Part shown: one piece after another, positions 55,654 to 64,000 of the stretch
How positions within the stretch are numbered: position 1 is the first letter of the stretch
How the letters are laid out: each line of letters begins with the position of its first letter
NCBI GenBank assembly: GCA_016703645.1
Contig: JADJBR010000003.1
Location: 1 to 64,000 of the forward strand
Length of the DNA stretch: 64,000 nt
Direction: 5' to 3'
Source of the DNA: Zoogloea sp.
GTDB lineage: Bacteria > Pseudomonadota > Gammaproteobacteria > Burkholderiales > Rhodocyclaceae
Notes under the pieces: model-generated
Told to the model about the DNA's origin: nothing
What the model saw: the letters and a program-made list of their open reading frames with translations, nothing else
Database searches by the model: none
Program-made: the position numbers and the translations under genes

Positions 55654-56097
55654 ATGAGCGTTCCCCCGTTCCACACCCTGCTGTCCCGTGCCGAAAGGGC
55701 CGGGCTCTATCACATGCCCTTTGCCGCCGATCTCGCGCTGGAAGAAGCCGCCGAAAGCCTCGAATATCCCCTCTACCGGGTGAATCTCGCCCAGGTCGCC
55801 GACAAGGAGGCCTTTCTGGATGCCGTTGGCAAGGCCCTGGATTTCCCCGACTGGTACGGGCACAACTGGGATGCCCTGGCCGACTGCCTGACGGATCTAT
55901 CGTGGATGGCCGCAGACGGCTACGTGATCGTCCTCGAGCACAGTGACGCCTTTTCCCAGGCAGCCCCCGCCGACTTTGCCATGGCCCTGTCGGTCTTCCA
56001 GGATGCAGCCGACACGTGGCGTGAGGACGGCGTCCCGTTCTGGACGCTGGTGGGCACAAGCGGTGACGGCATCGACTGGCTGCAGGACATGGAATGA
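55654..56097 (+). CDS. Barstar-family ribonuclease inhibitor
   Basis: The barstar fold is visible: YRVNLAQVADKEAFLDAVGK, then the inhibitory helix/loop FPDWYGHNWDALADCLTDLS (Trp-Tyr-Gly-x-Asn-Trp-Asp). The N-terminal 40 residues are an extra segment. It lies between the RNase and nudB, overlapping nudB's start as ATGA, and is presumably the specific cytoplasmic inhibitor of the preceding RNase. Confidence 0.92.
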   Translation: MSVPPFHTLLSRAERAGLYHMPFAADLALEEAAESLEYPLYRVNLAQVADKEAFLDAVGKALDFPDWYGHNWDALADCLTDLSWMAADGYVIVLEHSDAFSQAAPADFAMALSVFQDAADTWREDGVPFWTLVGTSGDGIDWLQDME

Positions 56098-56573
56098 GCC
56101 TGGCGCCGAAGCAGCCAGTATCGGCGCTGGTGGTCATTCATACGGCGGATCTCCACGTCCTCGTGATGGAGCGGGTCGGCGGCAGCGGACTGTGGCAGTC
56201 CGTCACCGGCAGCCGGGAGGGCGACGAGCCGCTGGCCACCACGGCCCTGCGCGAAGTGGCGGAGGAAACCGGGCTCACCGCGGCCCCCGCCATGCTTCTT
56301 GACTGGAAACTCACCAACCGCTTCCCCATCCTGCCACGCTGGCGCGGCCGCTATGCTGCGGGCGTCACACACAACACCGAACACCTCTTCAGCCTGTGCC
56401 TGCCCGCCACCTTCACGCCGGTGCTGGCGCCGGAGGAGCACGCCGCCGCCTGCTGGCTTCCCTGGCAGGAGGCCGCAACGCGGGTCTTCTCGTGGACCAA
56501 CCGGGACGCCATCCGCCTCATCGCCCGCCGCTTCAACGCGGTGGGGCAAGCGACGCAGCAATCTTCTTCTTGA
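56094..56573 (+). CDS. nudB: NudB, dihydroneopterin triphosphate pyrophosphatase (Nudix)
   Basis: This Nudix hydrolase acts in folate synthesis. The Nudix box spans GSREGDEPLATTALREVAEE plus TGL (G-x5-E-x7-REVxEETGL). VSALVVIHTADLHVLVMER at the start and the late FSWTNRDAIRL match NudB. The ATG overlaps barstar's stop. Its last 41 bases overlap the convergent CWC gene. Confidence 0.88.
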   Translation: MSLAPKQPVSALVVIHTADLHVLVMERVGGSGLWQSVTGSREGDEPLATTALREVAEETGLTAAPAMLLDWKLTNRFPILPRWRGRYAAGVTHNTEHLFSLCLPATFTPVLAPEEHAAACWLPWQEAATRVFSWTNRDAIRLIARRFNAVGQATQQSSS

Positions 56574-56739
56574 GGCAGTCGGGGCAGTAGCATTGCCCCA
56601 CTGGCGACTCCGGCACCGCCAGGACGGGCGGCAGGCTTGCGCACCAGCAAGCGGCCAGCCCGGCATCCATGCCACAGGTAAATGCCGCACCGCAGGCCGG
56701 ACAGATGTTTGTTGCCCTTGTCACCCTCTGTTCTTCCAT
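56533..56739 (-). CDS. Cysteine-rich CWC-type small zinc-binding protein
   Basis: This 68-residue protein has CPACGAAFTCGM, then ACWCASLPP and CYCPDCLKKK. This is the C-x2-C ... C-W-C ... C-x-C-x2-C pattern of the Cys_rich_CWC family, probably a zinc knuckle of unknown role. The ATG at 56739 removes a non-family extension. It overlaps nudB's 3' end in antisense by 41 bases. Confidence 0.82.
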   Translation of the reverse strand: MEEQRVTRATNICPACGAAFTCGMDAGLAACWCASLPPVLAVPESPVGQCYCPDCLKKKIAASLAPPR

Positions 56740-56794
56740 GATCGAGTCTCGCGTTTTGGTGCCGGAGTGTATTACGTCAACGCAAACAGCCTGA

Positions 56795-57775
<981 letters not shown>

Positions 57776-57799
57776 GCGCCATACCCCATCAGTCATCCG

Positions 57800-57826
57800 A
57801 AACGGGGCGCCAAGGCGCCCCGTTTT
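57800..57826 (+). terminator. Terminator after argB
   Basis: AAACGGGGCGCC and GGCGCCCCGTTT pair across AA, followed by TTTTCTTG. Confidence 0.88.
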
Positions 57827-57972
57827 CTTGATGACACCACCCGTTTTGCAAACATTCGACACGCATCCTGACAAGGGCTGACGTGTGTCGACTCCGTCAC
57901 GACCGGCGCGTATGACTTGGGGCATCTTGACACGGAGTTACACCACCCCGGCGCCATGGCGCCCACTCCGAA

Positions 57973-58776
57973 ATGACCACACGCCGCCTTGCAGCCCCCC
58001 TGACCCTCCTGATCAGCGCATTTATCGCCGGATGTGGCGGCGGCGGAGGGCAAGCCAGCAGCACTACTGCCACCCCCTCCCCGGAAAGTGCAACCCCGAC
58101 CACCCCCGCACCGGCCCCCGCAAGCACGCCGCGAACGGCAGGCCTCTGGGAGGGGCAAACTCATACCGCCCGGGCAACGCACATCGTAATGCTTGATGAC
58201 GGGCGCCTGTTCTTCCTTTACTCGACCATCGCCGACCCCACCCTCATGGGTGGCGCTATCGTCGGCCTGCTGACCAACAGCGGACTGAGCTACGTCTCCC
58301 AAGTTGCCTATGACTTCGACTGGGAGGGGATGGCGGCGCAGACCGGAACACTCACTGCCAGCATCGACAATCAGTCGGGTTTCAATGGCAGCATGAGCTA
58401 CACGACCAACGCAGATCGCGCCTTCTCGTTCTCCTCCAGCTACCTCCCGCCCTCAACCCGGTCGGTCACCCTTGCCGACGTGGCCGGCCCCTACGCCAAC
58501 AGCGACCGCACGATGACCATGGACATCGACGCCAAGGGGGGCGTGACTGGCGTGGCCTTTGCACAGAAATGCGCGTTTGCAGGCACCATCGTTCCGACCC
58601 GCAATTACACCAATATCCTGCATATTGCACTCTCCTTTGCAGGCGGCGGCTGTCCCCTGGGGACGAATACCGTGGAGGGCATCGCCATCTACAACCCCGA
58701 ACGCAAGGAACTGCTCGGCACGGCCGTGACCGCCACCGGCAACAGCGTGGCGATGTTCCAGACACGCAAGCCCTGA
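57973..58776 (+). CDS. Putative outer-membrane lipoprotein of unknown function
   Basis: A lipoprotein signal (LTLLISAFIAGC, Cys near 17) is followed by Gly5 and a Ser/Thr/Pro/Ala linker (about 25-55), then a beta-rich domain with GLWEGQTHTARATHIVMLDD, SYVSQVAYDFDWEG and FAQKCAFAGTIVPTR. I do not recognise a functional family. Two cysteines in the mature domain could form a disulfide, and dsbB is the next gene. Confidence 0.75.
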   Translation: MTTRRLAAPLTLLISAFIAGCGGGGGQASSTTATPSPESATPTTPAPAPASTPRTAGLWEGQTHTARATHIVMLDDGRLFFLYSTIADPTLMGGAIVGLLTNSGLSYVSQVAYDFDWEGMAAQTGTLTASIDNQSGFNGSMSYTTNADRAFSFSSSYLPPSTRSVTLADVAGPYANSDRTMTMDIDAKGGVTGVAFAQKCAFAGTIVPTRNYTNILHIALSFAGGGCPLGTNTVEGIAIYNPERKELLGTAVTATGNSVAMFQTRKP

Positions 58777-58838
58777 CGACCGCAAAGACGGAGCAGCCCG
58801 CTACAATGGACGCCTTCCTTCCTGGCGTCCATTGGCTG

Positions 58839-59342
58839 ATGTTTTCGCGCGTTCCCGTCCGTATCCTGGGCCTGGCCCTCTTTGCCACCTGCGCCGCCTT
58901 GCTGGCCTTCGGCCTCTACCTGCAACACATCCAGGGCATCGAGCCCTGCCCCATGTGCATCATGCAGCGCTACGCCATGATGGTATGCGGCGTGCTGGGC
59001 CTGATAACCGGGCTGCACAATCCGCGTGGGCGCGGGCTGCTGGTCTATGCCGCCCTGCTCGCGGCATCAGCCCTCGCTGGCGCGGGCATTGCGGCCCGCC
59101 AGTCCTGGATGCAGTGGTATCCGCCCGCCGTATCGGAATGCGGGCCAGGGCTGGAGTACATGCTTGAGAGCTTTCCCCTGTCATCGGCCCTGCCGATGAT
59201 CTTCCGCGGTGCCGGCGACTGTTCCGCCATCGACTGGACATTGCTGGGGCTGACCATCGCCAATTGGTCCTTCCTGGTCTTCGCCAGCATCCTTCTCGGC
59301 CTGGGCGTTTTCTTGCTGCAACGCCGCAAGACCCGGCACTGA
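58839..59342 (+). CDS. dsbB: DsbB, quinone-linked disulfide-bond generator
   Basis: A four-helix membrane protein re-oxidises DsbA. It has the first periplasmic loop pair CPMCIMQRYAM and the second-loop cysteines SECGPGLEYM ... GAGDCSAID, with four hydrophobic segments. 167 residues. An alternative in-frame ATG at 58806 would add 11 residues; the shorter start matches the usual N-terminus better, but neither has a strong ribosome site. Confidence 0.9.
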   Translation: MFSRVPVRILGLALFATCAALLAFGLYLQHIQGIEPCPMCIMQRYAMMVCGVLGLITGLHNPRGRGLLVYAALLAASALAGAGIAARQSWMQWYPPAVSECGPGLEYMLESFPLSSALPMIFRGAGDCSAIDWTLLGLTIANWSFLVFASILLGLGVFLLQRRKTRH

Positions 59343-59367
59343 GACCCGCCCCAATCCGGGGCAATCC

Positions 59368-59382
59368 GCACCGCTACGGTGC
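59368..59382 (+). promoter_or_regulatory. NtrC enhancer site upstream of nirB
   Basis: GCACC-GCTAC-GGTGC is a perfect dyad fitting the NtrC consensus TGCACC-N5-GGTGCA (only the outermost T differs). It is centred about 109 bases before the predicted sigma-54 transcription start, a standard enhancer distance. Confidence 0.75.
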
Positions 59383-59457
59383 ATTTAGCGGGTGCATGAC
59401 CTTCCCGAAATACCGGTGAAGCCCTCCTCCGCTTGGCTTCCCGCAGGCCTTTCAGCA

Positions 59458-59472
59458 TGGCACAACGATTGC
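59458..59472 (+). promoter_or_regulatory. Sigma-54 promoter of the nirBD operon
   Basis: TGGCAC-AACGA-TTGC matches the -24/-12 consensus with exact spacing. Transcription should start near 59484, leaving a leader of about 210 nt. The leader can form hairpins, the clearest being CGCTCCA/TGGAGCG at 59554-59572. Confidence 0.85.
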
Positions 59473-59693
59473 TTGTAGAGCCATGTCAAGTGCGCAGGTT
59501 TAGCAACCATTGGTTTGCTGCACCGCGCACAACCTGAAATCCAGGTGCTTGCGCGCTCCACCCCATGGAGCGACGTGGACGGGCCAACGGCGGCCCGAGC
59601 CACGATCAACGACGATCTCTCCTGCCCAAGGCTTACCGCCCGTTCCGGATGTTCCATGCAGCCGGCCGGGGAGAATCAATCGTCGGAGGATTC

Positions 59694-62171
59694 ATGCGCA
59701 AACTCAAACTGGTCATGGTCGGAAATGGCATGGCAGGCGTCCGCACGCTGGAAGAACTGCGGAAGATCGCGCCGGACATGTACGACATCACGGTCTTTGG
59801 CGCCGAGCCGCATCCCAATTACAACCGCATCCTGCTTTCCCCGGTGCTGGCCGGCGAGATGACCATTCAGGACATCATCCTGAACGACTTGCAGTGGTAC
59901 GCCGACAATGGCATCACGCTGCATCTGGGCGCCCGCGTCACCGAAATCGACCGGCGCAACCGTTCGGTCATCGCCACCGACCGGAAGGGCGGGACCATCA
60001 CCGTCGACTACGACCGCCTGCTGATGGCCACCGGCTCCACGCCCTTCATGCCCCCCTTCCCGGGCAGGGATCTGCCCGGCGTGATCTCCTACCGGGACAT
60101 CAAGGACACCGACGAGATGATCGCCGCCGCCGCCACGTACCCGCACGCGGTCGTGATCGGCGCGGGCCTGCTCGGCCTCGAAGCCGCCAACGGCCTGGCC
60201 CTGCGCGGCATGAAGGTCACCGTGGTACACAACTCCGAGTGGATCATGGAGCGCCAGCTTGATCGTACCGCCGGCAAGATGCTGCAAGCGGAGCTGGAAA
60301 AGAAGGGGATGCGGTTCCGGATGAACGCCCAGACCGCCGAACTGGTGGCGGGGGCGTCGGGGCGGGTGGCCGCCGTGAAGTTCAAGGACGGTGAAAGCAT
60401 CCCCGCCGATCTGGTGTGCGTCGCCGCCGGTATCCGCCCCAACGTGGAACTGGCCGAGAAGGCGGGCATCCATTGCAACCGTGGCATCGTCGTCAACGAC
60501 ACCCTGCAGACCTACGACCCGCGGATCTACGCGGTGGGTGAATGCGCCAACCACCGGGGCACGGCCTACGGGCTGGTGGCCCCCCTGTTCGAGCAGGCCA
60601 AGGTATGCGCCAACCACCTGGCCGAGATGGGCATCAGCCGCTACCAGGGGTCGGTGACCAGTACCAAATTGAAAGTCACCGGTATCGACGTCTTCTCCGC
60701 GGGTGATTTCTCCGGTAGCGACGGCGCGGAGGACATCGTCCTTCACGATCCGGGCCTCGGCATCTACAAGCGCATTGTCCTGAAGGACGACAAGCTGGTG
60801 GGTGCGGTGCTGTATGGCGACACCAAGGACGGCGCCTGGTACTTCCAGCTCCTGAAAGACGAACAGGACATCAGCGACATCCGCGACCACCTGGTCTTTG
60901 GCAACGCCCATCTGGGCGACGTGGGCCACAAGGGCGGAAACGTGGCGGCCAGCATGCCCGACAGCGCCGAAATCTGCGGCTGCAACGGGGTGTGCAAGGG
61001 CACCATCGTCAAGGCCATCCAGGAGCACGGCCTGTTCAGCCTCGAAGACGTGCGCCGGCATACCAAGGCCTCCAGCTCCTGCGGCTCCTGCACCGGGCTG
61101 GTGGAGCAGATCCTCGCCTCGACCGTTGGCGGTGCCTACCAGCCCGCCGATTCCAACAACAGGGCCGTGTGCGGATGTACCGACCTCTCCCACGGTGAAG
61201 TGCGCAAGGCCATCCGCGAGCACAAACTGCTGTCGGTGGCCGACGCCCAGCGGCACCTGGGCTGGCGGACCCCCAACGGGTGCGCCACCTGCCGCCCTGC
61301 CCTCAACTACTACTGCCTCTCCACCTGGCCCCACGAGGCCACCGACGACCCCCAGAGCCGCTTCATCAACGAGCGCGCCCACGCCAATATCCAGAAGGAC
61401 GGCAGCTACTCGGTGGTGCCGCGGATGTGGGGCGGCCTTACCACGCCCGCTGAGCTGCGCGCCATTGCCGATGCGGCGGAGAAGTACAAGGTTCCCACTG
61501 TGAAGGTCACCGGCGGTCAGCGCATCGATCTGCTCGGCGTCAAGAAGGAAGACCTGCCCGGCATCTGGTCCGATCTCGCCAAGGCCGGCATGGTCTCCGG
61601 GCACGCCTACGGCAAGAGCCTGCGCACGGTGAAGACCTGCGTCGGGGCTGAACACTGCCGCTTTGGCACCCAGCGCGCCATGGAGCTGGGCGTGAAGCTG
61701 GAAAAGATGCTCTATGGCATGTGGAGCCCCCACAAGGTCAAGCTGGCCGTATCCGGCTGCCCGCGCAACTGCGCCGAAGCCGGCATCAAGGACGTCGGCG
61801 TGATCGGCGTCGACTCGGGCTACGAGATCTACATCGGCGGCAATGGCGGCATCAAGACCGAGGTGGCCCAGTTCTTCGCCAAGGCGAAGGACGACGACGA
61901 AGTCATGGCGTACAGCGGCGCCTTCATCCAGCTCTACCGGGAAGAGGGTTTCTACCTGGAACGCACCTGCCACTACCTGGAACGGGTGGGCATGGAACAC
62001 GTCCGGCAGCGCGTGCTCGAGGATGCCGATTCGCGCCGTGCCCTGCACGAGAGACTCCTCTTCGCGCTGCAGGACTACACCGACCCCTGGGCCGAGATCT
62101 GCGAGGATCCGTCCGGAGGCCCCCGCAAGCGCGAGTTCGAGACCATCAAGGTTCAGGAGCGCGAAATATGA
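59694..62171 (+). CDS. nirB: NirB, assimilatory NAD(P)H nitrite reductase large subunit
   Basis: The 825-residue enzyme reduces nitrite to ammonium in the cytoplasm. An FAD/NAD(P)H disulfide-oxidoreductase half (KLVMVGNGMAGVRTLEEL, VVIGAGLLGLEAANGL) is followed by two BFD-type [2Fe-2S] segments (CGCNGVCKG...CGSCTG; CGCTDLSHGE...CATC). The sirohaem/4Fe-4S reductase half carries cysteines in KTCVGAEHCRFG and SGCPRNCAEAG. The ATG at 59694 has GGAGGA six bases upstream. The stop overlaps the nirD start. Confidence 0.95.
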   Translation: MRKLKLVMVGNGMAGVRTLEELRKIAPDMYDITVFGAEPHPNYNRILLSPVLAGEMTIQDIILNDLQWYADNGITLHLGARVTEIDRRNRSVIATDRKGGTITVDYDRLLMATGSTPFMPPFPGRDLPGVISYRDIKDTDEMIAAAATYPHAVVIGAGLLGLEAANGLALRGMKVTVVHNSEWIMERQLDRTAGKMLQAELEKKGMRFRMNAQTAELVAGASGRVAAVKFKDGESIPADLVCVAAGIRPNVELAEKAGIHCNRGIVVNDTLQTYDPRIYAVGECANHRGTAYGLVAPLFEQAKVCANHLAEMGISRYQGSVTSTKLKVTGIDVFSAGDFSGSDGAEDIVLHDPGLGIYKRIVLKDDKLVGAVLYGDTKDGAWYFQLLKDEQDISDIRDHLVFGNAHLGDVGHKGGNVAASMPDSAEICGCNGVCKGTIVKAIQEHGLFSLEDVRRHTKASSSCGSCTGLVEQILASTVGGAYQPADSNNRAVCGCTDLSHGEVRKAIREHKLLSVADAQRHLGWRTPNGCATCRPALNYYCLSTWPHEATDDPQSRFINERAHANIQKDGSYSVVPRMWGGLTTPAELRAIADAAEKYKVPTVKVTGGQRIDLLGVKKEDLPGIWSDLAKAGMVSGHAYGKSLRTVKTCVGAEHCRFGTQRAMELGVKLEKMLYGMWSPHKVKLAVSGCPRNCAEAGIKDVGVIGVDSGYEIYIGGNGGIKTEVAQFFAKAKDDDEVMAYSGAFIQLYREEGFYLERTCHYLERVGMEHVRQRVLEDADSRRALHERLLFALQDYTDPWAEICEDPSGGPRKREFETIKVQEREI

Positions 62172-62479
62172 CACGCTGGACAAGAATCTGCGCTCTCACC
62201 GACATCCCGTCACTGGGCTCACGGGTGGTGGAAAGCACCGGCGAAGAACGCATCGCCGTTTTCCGCAGCTCGGCCGATCAGGTCTTCGCCCTGCGCGACC
62301 GATGCCCACACAAGGCCGGCCCCCTGTCCCAGGGGATCGTCCATGGCACCACCGTCACCTGCCCCCTGCATGGCTGGAAGATCCGGTTTGAGGACGGTCA
62401 AGTCGTGGCGCCCGACGTGGGCTGCGCCAAACCCTACCCGGTGAAGGTGGAAGGCGGCGACGTCTTCCTCCAGATCTGA
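62168..62479 (+). CDS. nirD: NirD, nitrite reductase small subunit (Rieske-like)
   Basis: This 103-residue Rieske-fold protein has CPHKAGPLSQG and CPLHGWKIRF, so the C-x-H/C-x2-H cluster ligands are present. This is not universal, since E. coli NirD lacks them. It starts by ATGA overlap with nirB and is translationally coupled. Confidence 0.93.
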   Translation: MTRWTRICALTDIPSLGSRVVESTGEERIAVFRSSADQVFALRDRCPHKAGPLSQGIVHGTTVTCPLHGWKIRFEDGQVVAPDVGCAKPYPVKVEGGDVFLQI

Positions 62480-62626
62480 GTTTCGGCCGGACAAGGTCCG
62501 GTCTCCCCCCCCTCGCCACCACACCGGCCCATCGGTCCGGCGGCGCAACTCGCACAAAAAACAGGGCGCCCGCCGTCGCCCGACGAAAAAACCATCAACC
62601 TGAAACACGTCTGAAAGCCAATCATC

Positions 62627-63841
62627 ATGGACAAGAAATCCTTCCTGAAGGCCGGGCACACCCCGACCCTCCTCGCCGCCTTCCTCTACTTCGACCTGGC
62701 CTTCATGGTGTGGGTCCTGCTTGGCCCCCTGGGGGTCCAGATCGCCAATGACCTGGGCCTGACCCACGCCCAGAAGGGCCTGATGGTGGCCACGCCGGTA
62801 CTGGCCGGCGCCCTCCTGCGCATGGTCATGGGCGTGCTGGTGGACCACCTCAAACCCAAGATGGCCGGCGCCATCGGCCAGGTCATCGTCATCGTGGCCT
62901 TGTTCGTGGCATGGCAGTTCGGCATCCACAGCTACGAACAGACCCTGATCCTGGGGCTTTTCCTCGGCGTAGCCGGTGCGTCCTTTGCGGTGGCCCTGCC
63001 CCTGGCCTCCCGCTGGTATCCGCCGGAGCACCAGGGAACCGCCCTCGGCATCGCTGGCGCCGGCAACTCCGGCACCGCACTGGCAGCCCTCTTCGGCCCC
63101 GGCCTGGCCGCCGCCTTCGGCTGGGTCAATGTCTTTGGCCTGGCCCTGATCCCGCTCACCATCGTGTTCGTGGTCTATCTGGTCCTCGCCAAGGATGCGC
63201 CCGAATGCCCGCCCGCCAAATCCTTCGCCGAATACCTGAAGGTGCTCAAGGACAAGGATGCCTGGTGGTTCATGTTCTTCTACTCGGTCACCTTCGGCGG
63301 CTTCGTCGGGCTGGCCTCGTCACTCACCATCTACTTCAACACCCAATACGGACTTGATCCGAAGATGGCCGGCTTCTTCACGGCCGCCTGCGTCTTTGCC
63401 GGCAGCCTGGTGCGCCCCATCGGCGGCAACGTCGCCGACCGTATCGGCGGGATCAAGAGCCTCACGGTGATGTACGTCTTCGCCGCCATCTTCCTGACCA
63501 TCGTGAGCTTCGGCCTGCCCCAGGCCTGGATGGCCCTGGCCGTATTCGTCTGTGCGATGCTGTCCCTGGGCATGGGTAACGGCGCCGTCTTCCAGCTGGT
63601 TCCCCAGCGCTTCCGCAAGGAAATCGGTGTGATGACCGGACTAGTGGGCATGGCCGGCGGTGTCGGCGGGTTTTACCTCGCCTCCAGCCTGGGCTACAGT
63701 CGCCAGATGACCGGCAGCTACCAGGCGGGATTCCTGATCTTTGCCGCCCTGGCAATCGCTGCGCTCATTGGCCTCACCGCCGTCAAGGGCCGCTGGCGCA
63801 CCACCTGGGGTGCCCCCCACCTGACCAACGCCAGAATCTGA
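62627..63841 (+). CDS. Nitrate/nitrite transporter (NarK/NasA type MFS)
   Basis: A 404-residue, 12-helix major facilitator with nitrate-porter signatures: FDLAFMVWVLLGPLGVQIAN, the arginine region ASRWYPPEHQGTALGIAGAG and GNGAVFQLVPQRFRKEIGVM, the second nitrate signature. It lies 147 bp after nirD in the same direction and supplies substrate to the assimilatory pathway. Confidence 0.92.
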   Translation: MDKKSFLKAGHTPTLLAAFLYFDLAFMVWVLLGPLGVQIANDLGLTHAQKGLMVATPVLAGALLRMVMGVLVDHLKPKMAGAIGQVIVIVALFVAWQFGIHSYEQTLILGLFLGVAGASFAVALPLASRWYPPEHQGTALGIAGAGNSGTALAALFGPGLAAAFGWVNVFGLALIPLTIVFVVYLVLAKDAPECPPAKSFAEYLKVLKDKDAWWFMFFYSVTFGGFVGLASSLTIYFNTQYGLDPKMAGFFTAACVFAGSLVRPIGGNVADRIGGIKSLTVMYVFAAIFLTIVSFGLPQAWMALAVFVCAMLSLGMGNGAVFQLVPQRFRKEIGVMTGLVGMAGGVGGFYLASSLGYSRQMTGSYQAGFLIFAALAIAALIGLTAVKGRWRTTWGAPHLTNARI

Positions 63842-63848
63842 CCCCGCC

Positions 63849-64000
63849 ATGCGCCCCCTTCGGATCACCCTCGGCTACGCTTCGCTGACCGGCCCCCGCC
63901 CTCGCAACGAGGATTTCTGCGGCGCAGTCACGCCCGAGGGGGCGGAGCTGGAGAGCAAGGGCATCCTGGCGGCAGTGGCGGACGGAGTCGGTGGCCACGC
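63849..64000 (+). CDS. PP2C-type serine/threonine phosphatase, N-terminal part (cut by window end)
   Basis: An open frame starts 7 bp after the transporter: MRPLRITLGYASLTGPRPRN, then EDFCGAV, and AAVADGVGGH. The RNEDF and DGVGGH motifs are the metal-binding start of bacterial PP2C (SpoIIE/Stp) phosphatases. In related nitrate operons this gene is a phosphatase fused to a serine/threonine kinase; the rest lies outside the window. Confidence 0.82.
   Translation, partial: MRPLRITLGYASLTGPRPRNEDFCGAVTPEGAELESKGILAAVADGVGGH

Overview
The window reads as chromosomal DNA of a high-G+C betaproteobacterium, most likely Rhodocyclales/Zoogloeaceae (Zoogloea-, Thauera- or Azoarcus-like). The basis is the combination of a Wzx/Wzc/Wza exopolysaccharide locus with a PEP-CTERM protein, a PhaR-PhaB-PhaB-PhaC polyhydroxyalkanoate (PHA) cluster with a phasin, System II cytochrome c maturation (ResB-CcsA), a type IV pilus pilBCD operon, and a nirBD nitrate-assimilation operon. 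The assignment comes from gene content and protein style only; no rRNA is present.

Layout. 0-11.2 kb, all on the minus strand: surface polysaccharide genes. They run wecA-type initiating transferase, low-molecular-weight tyrosine phosphatase (Wzb), Wza-type export lipoprotein, Wzc-type chain-length/tyrosine kinase, WbpB-type dehydrogenase, a GlpD-like FAD protein, WbpD- and WbpE-type enzymes of UDP-diacetamido-uronate synthesis, Wzx flippase, and a glycosyltransferase cut by the window edge. The first 3.9 kb carries many single-base frame breaks and one junction fusing two half genes, so it is either decayed or poorly sequenced. 11.1-17.6 kb: an accessory patch with a DUF1778/GNAT toxin-antitoxin pair, a seven-gene tRNA array (Ala-Glu-Asp units) containing a suspicious G/C homopolymer tract, a PEP-CTERM protein behind a likely sigma-54 promoter, a GlcD-type oxidase, and a broken BrnT/BrnA pair beside a 34-bp repeat and a transposase remnant. 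17.6-30.6 kb: a patatin-like protein, rimO (frameshifted), the PHA cluster, a ZIP transporter, pgeF, rluD, bamD, manC and engB. 30.7-36.2 kb: cytochrome c4, resB-ccsA, a ferritin-like protein and a phasin. 36.4-43 kb: a three-gene signalling cassette (CheB-CheR-PAS protein, multi-PAS histidine kinase, FixJ-type regulator). 43.1-59.3 kb: ffh, ypjD, corB, pilBCD, fmdB, a DUF502 gene, aspS, a receiver-TPR protein, a secreted barnase-like RNase with barstar, nudB, argB, a lipoprotein and dsbB. 59.3-64 kb: nirB-nirD-nitrate transporter-PP2C phosphatase (cut by the window end), preceded by a good NtrC site and a sigma-54 promoter.

How the parts work together. Two carbon sinks, matrix polysaccharide and PHA, sit near sensory genes. 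Nitrogen assimilation and probably the PEP-CTERM protein appear to depend on sigma-54. The most interesting places are the CheB/R-kinase-FixJ cassette next to the phasin, the sigma-54 promoters, the barnase/barstar pair inside the aspS-nudB neighbourhood, the tRNA array with its anomalous G/C tract, and the fused FAD-protein/WbpD junction. I found no CRISPR array, prophage or clear anti-phage system.
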